Made by a program: the position numbers and the translations under genes
Shown: one piece after another, positions 61,757-64,000 of the stretch
Position numbering within the stretch: position 1 is the first letter of the stretch
Layout: the number at the start of each line of letters is the position of its first letter
NCBI RefSeq assembly: GCF_006151805.1
Contig: NZ_VDDA01000014.1
Span: 1-64,000, forward strand
Source: Methylobacterium terricola
Lineage (GTDB): Bacteria; Pseudomonadota; Alphaproteobacteria; Rhizobiales; Beijerinckiaceae
DNA: 64,000 bases
Direction: 5' to 3'
The notes under the pieces: model-generated
What the model saw: the letters and a program-made list of their open reading frames with translations, nothing else
Databases searched by the model: none
Told to the model about the DNA's origin: nothing

Positions 61757-63025
61757 TCAGGCGGCGAGCCGGCGCCCCTCGACCGGCAGGCCGCCCTCGA
61801 CCGCGTCGGCGGCGATCTGCGCCGTCGCGGCCGACAGGGTCCAGCCGAGATGGCCGTGCCCGGTATTGTAGAAGATGCCCCGCTGCCGGCCCGGCCCGAC
61901 CCGCGGCAGCATGCCGGGCATCATCGGCCGCAGGCCGCTCCAGGCCACCACCCGGTCGGTCGCCACCCGCGGGAACTGCTCCCGCGTCCAGCGCACCAGC
62001 GGCTCGATCCGGTCGTGGCGGATGTCGCGGTTGAAGCCGTTGAACTCCGCGGTGCCGGCGACGCGGAACCGGTCCCGGCCGAGGCGGCTCGTGACGATCT
62101 TCGTCGCGTCGTCGAGGATGCTGACCTGCGGCGCCGCCTCCTGGCTCTCGGGCGTGTGCAGCTGCACGGTGATCGAGTAGCCCTTCACCGGATAGATGTT
62201 CAGGCGGTCGCCGACGGCGGCGGCGAGATCCCGGCTGGCGCAGCCGGCGCAGATCACCACCCCGTCCACCTCGAGCGTCTCGCGCGCGGCGACCCGGGCG
62301 CCGTCATCCTGCGCCGCCGGCCCCCAGCGGAGGCGCCAGCCCTCGCCGGCCGGCTCGATCGCCTCGATCGCGGCGTCGTAGCGGAACTGCACGCCGCGCC
62401 GGGTGCAGGCCTCGGCGAGGCCGCGGGTGAACTTGTGGATGTCGCCGGTCGAGTCGGACGGCGTGAAGAAGCCGCCGTGATAGGCGCCCTGCAGGGTCGG
62501 CTCGATCTGCCGGATCTCCTCGGGCGTCACCGCATCGCGGGCGAGCCCACCCTTGCGCAGCAGCGCATTGACCGCCAGCGCCTTCTCGAACCCGGCCCGG
62601 TCGCGGTAGAAGTGCAGGATGCCGCGCTTCTCCAGGTTGAAATCGATGTTCTCCCGCTCGGCCATGGCGAACATCTGCTGGCGGGCGGCGAGCGCCAGGC
62701 GCACCGTCTCGACGGTGTTGGCCTCGTAATGCCGGATCTGGCCGATGAACTCGGCCATCCAGGAATACTTGTGCCAGCTCGGCTTCGGGTTGACGAGCAG
62801 CGGCGCGTCGCGCCGCATCATCCACTTGAGACCCTGGAGGATGGTCGCCGTCTTGTTCCAGACCTCGGCGTTGCTGACCGAGAGCTGGCCGCCATTGGCG
62901 AACGAGGTCTCCATGGCGGCGTAGCGGTGCCGTTCGAGGACGGTGACGTCGTAGCCGCGCTGGATGAGCGCATAGGCGGTGGTCACGCCGGTGATGCCGG
63001 CGCCGATGACGGCGATGTGGGGCAT
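61757..63025 (-). CDS. dadA: DadA-like FAD amino-acid dehydrogenase under glycine riboswitch
   Basis: This 422-residue DAO-family dehydrogenase has the FAD motif AVIGAGITGVTTAYALIQRGYDVTVLE. The DadA hallmarks ETSFANGGQLSVSNAEVWN and KWMMRRDAPLLVNPKPSWHKYSW and the C-terminal GIFYNTGHGHLGWTLS are present. It oxidises D-amino acids, or small amino acids such as glycine, to the keto acid and passes electrons to the respiratory chain. Start: ATG 63025; longer in-frame starts would run through the riboswitch. The tandem glycine riboswitch upstream suggests that glycine is a substrate or signal. Confidence 0.88.
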   Translation of the reverse strand: MPHIAVIGAGITGVTTAYALIQRGYDVTVLERHRYAAMETSFANGGQLSVSNAEVWNKTATILQGLKWMMRRDAPLLVNPKPSWHKYSWMAEFIGQIRHYEANTVETVRLALAARQQMFAMAERENIDFNLEKRGILHFYRDRAGFEKALAVNALLRKGGLARDAVTPEEIRQIEPTLQGAYHGGFFTPSDSTGDIHKFTRGLAEACTRRGVQFRYDAAIEAIEPAGEGWRLRWGPAAQDDGARVAARETLEVDGVVICAGCASRDLAAAVGDRLNIYPVKGYSITVQLHTPESQEAAPQVSILDDATKIVTSRLGRDRFRVAGTAEFNGFNRDIRHDRIEPLVRWTREQFPRVATDRVVAWSGLRPMMPGMLPRVGPGRQRGIFYNTGHGHLGWTLSAATAQIAADAVEGGLPVEGRRLAA

Positions 63026-63080
63026 GGATCTGGTTTCCGTGAACGCGAGCGGCCGAAGGCGGGATGGCCCCGCCCTTTGC

Positions 63081-63272
63081 GCCCCCTCTGTCACGGTACC
63101 TGAGAGCGTCATCCGCCCGCTGACGCAGGCAGACATCCCCTTCGGTGGACGGCCTGTTGCAGCCGCCTCTCTCCAGAGCGTCCTGACGATACGGTCCTTT
63201 TGCCTGAGAGTTTCCGGGGGCGGTTGCTCCGTCGGCGTCGAGGTAGCGCGAAGGCCCCTCGATCTCTCCCGC
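63081..63272 (-). promoter_or_regulatory. Tandem glycine riboswitch
   Basis: Read on the minus strand, two glycine aptamers follow each other. Aptamer 1 (63272 to about 63176) starts GCGGGAGAGATCG, contains GACGCCGACGGAGCAACC and the conserved ACTCTCAGGCAAAAGGACC. Aptamer 2 (63174 to 63081) has GGAGAGAGGCGGC, CCACCGAAGGGG and GCTCTCAGGTACCGTGACAG with AGGGGG closing. This is the typical two-aptamer layout. It ends 55 bp before the dadA start, so it can control transcription or translation of that gene. Glycine-bound riboswitches of this class usually turn expression on. Confidence 0.88.
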
Positions 63273-63718
63273 ATCGTCGTAGTGGACGCCGACACCCGTA
63301 TCCGCGCCGCCGCCGCCCGTCAAGGCGCTCCTGCACGGCTTTCGTGGACGATACGATCGAGTCGGCGATCGACTGTCGGATCACAATAGAAACGCGCATC
63401 CGGCGGACCCCGCGCGGCGATTGCAGCACGGCGAACGCTTCCTTACCTTTGGTCAGGCGCTGCGCACCGCCGATCGCCCACCGACGGCGATCGGCACGGA
63501 CGGAGCGGTCCCCGCCGCGCGTCGTCCGGCTTCCCCTCCGTCGCCCGTCGGATCCCCGGCCGGGGACGCGAAATGAGACGGAAGACCGACCCGAGTTGCC
63601 TGATTTTTTCTCAGTTCGGATCGTGCCCAACGATTGACATCCGATCCGGAATCGCGCCCATATGTCTAATCATAATCGGCAACCCTCGGTCGCCCTGCCC
63701 GTCCCGTCGGAGACCTGC
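63273..63718. other. Divergent region between the riboswitch and the amino-acid binding-protein gene
   Basis: No gene is seen in these 446 bp. Promoters for both divergent units must lie here. The left part is the 5' end of the riboswitch transcript. The right part holds a T-rich patch (GATTTTTTCTCAG, 63602-63614) and the promoter candidate described separately. Confidence 0.4.
63634..63663 (+). promoter_or_regulatory. Sigma-70-like promoter candidate for the amino-acid binding-protein gene
   Basis: A consensus -35 TTGACA (63634-63639) is followed after 18 bp by CCATAT (63658-63663), with the AT-rich TAATCATAATC just downstream. It lies about 55-85 bp before the ATG at 63719. This is the clearest consensus -35 placed before a gene in the window. 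Confidence 0.45.
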
Positions 63719-64000
63719 ATGAACAAGCGCTTCTTCGTCCAGATCACCCTCGGGCTCGGCCTCGCAATGACCGTGCCGTCGCTGGCGCAGGCCCAGGACG
63801 CCCTGGCGCGCGTCAAGGCGGCGGGAACCCTGAAGGTCGGGACCGAGACCGCCTTCGCGCCGTTCGACTTCATCGACGCGACCGGCCAGCATGCCGGCTT
63901 CAACGTCGACGCTTTCGCGGAAGTCGGCAAGGAGCTCGGCGTCAAGATCCAGTGGGTCGAGCTGCCCTGGGAAGGCGTGCTGCCGGGGCTCGAGGCCGGG
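63719..64000 (+). CDS. Amino-acid ABC binding protein, N-terminal part (runs off the right edge)
   Basis: The first 94 codons of a family-3 (SBP_bac_3) periplasmic binding protein are present. They comprise a signal peptide (NKRFFVQITLGLGLAMTVPSLAQA) and LARVKAAGTLKVGTETAFAPFDFID, then HAGFNVDAFAEVGKELGVKIQWVELPWEGVLPGLEAG. This is the standard opening of cystine/glutamine/arginine-type binding proteins. Start: ATG 63719 with GGAGA upstream. It is divergent from the glycine-controlled dehydrogenase gene, which suggests a related amino-acid uptake role. The rest lies outside the window. Confidence 0.85.
   Translation, partial: MNKRFFVQITLGLGLAMTVPSLAQAQDALARVKAAGTLKVGTETAFAPFDFIDATGQHAGFNVDAFAEVGKELGVKIQWVELPWEGVLPGLEAG

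Noticed and set aside
63299..63637. Small open frames between the riboswitch and the amino-acid binding-protein gene
   Set aside because: Overlap on both strands, Arg-rich composition and no ribosome sites; treated as non-coding.
1..64000. tRNA, rRNA, CRISPR array or prophage
   Set aside because: No cloverleaf, rRNA-like, spacer-repeat or phage-structural sequence was recognised by eye.

Overview
The window is high-GC DNA with dense, strongly codon-biased genes, many 1-4 bp ATGA/GTGA overlaps, abundant ABC uptake operons and glycine-riboswitch and FecI/FecR control. This fits an alphaproteobacterium of the Rhizobiales, and the gene content suggests a Methylobacterium-like organism. That placement is an inference from style and content; no rRNA or phylogenetic marker is present. 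I found no tRNA, rRNA or CRISPR array.

Layout. 1-1480: insertion-sequence debris (the 5' end of an IS5-type transposase and an IS630-type element that abuts a truncated regulator-like fragment). 1.9-6.9 kb: an orphan cysteine-type formate dehydrogenase catalytic subunit, a DUF808 membrane protein and a LysR regulator with a perfect ATAC-N7-GTAT palindrome over its own start codon. 7.1-10.8 kb: an Old-Yellow-Enzyme-type flavoprotein of the dienoyl-CoA reductase / N-methylproline demethylase class with a TAT-exported peptide-type binding protein. 10.8-20.6 kb: a probable nucleoside/nucleobase nitrogen module made of a Tsx-like outer-membrane channel, a BMP-type binding protein, two permeases, formamidase, two isochorismatase-fold amidohydrolases and a double ABC ATPase. 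Two related small secreted proteins sit within it.

21.0-24.2 kb: a large PAS/GAF hybrid histidine kinase. 24.2-30.8 kb: a GntR regulator divergent from a sugar-type ABC operon with a naturally fused permease and a terminal SMP-30 lactonase; the ATPase gene is preceded by two 7-codon mini-ORFs created by a perfect 20-bp tandem repeat. 31.1-40.1 kb: a LysR gene, then a spermidine/putrescine-type ABC operon carrying a haloacid dehalogenase-like enzyme, a PuuB-like amine oxidase and a GMC oxidoreductase. 40.1-44.3 kb: assorted genes (beta-helix protein, class III cyclase, PLP enzyme, small conserved proteins).

44.6-61.7 kb is the most notable region: an ECF sigma factor, a FecR-like anti-sigma factor and a TonB receptor with a signalling domain, followed by a complete NRPS-independent siderophore-type biosynthesis and uptake cluster. 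It has two IucA/IucC synthetases, an aryl-AMP ligase, a carrier protein fused to an AsbE-like condensing enzyme, DUF2218, a GNAT acetyltransferase, a FatB/CeuE-type binding protein, two permeases, an ATPase and an MFS exporter. The set parallels petrobactin (asb) and the methylolanthanin-type clusters of methylotrophs, but no AsbF-like dehydroshikimate dehydratase is present. The product could therefore be a 4-hydroxybenzoate-capped, N-acetylated polyamine-citrate metallophore for iron or lanthanides.

61.7-64.0 kb: a DadA-like amino-acid dehydrogenase under a tandem glycine riboswitch, and the start of an amino-acid ABC binding protein.
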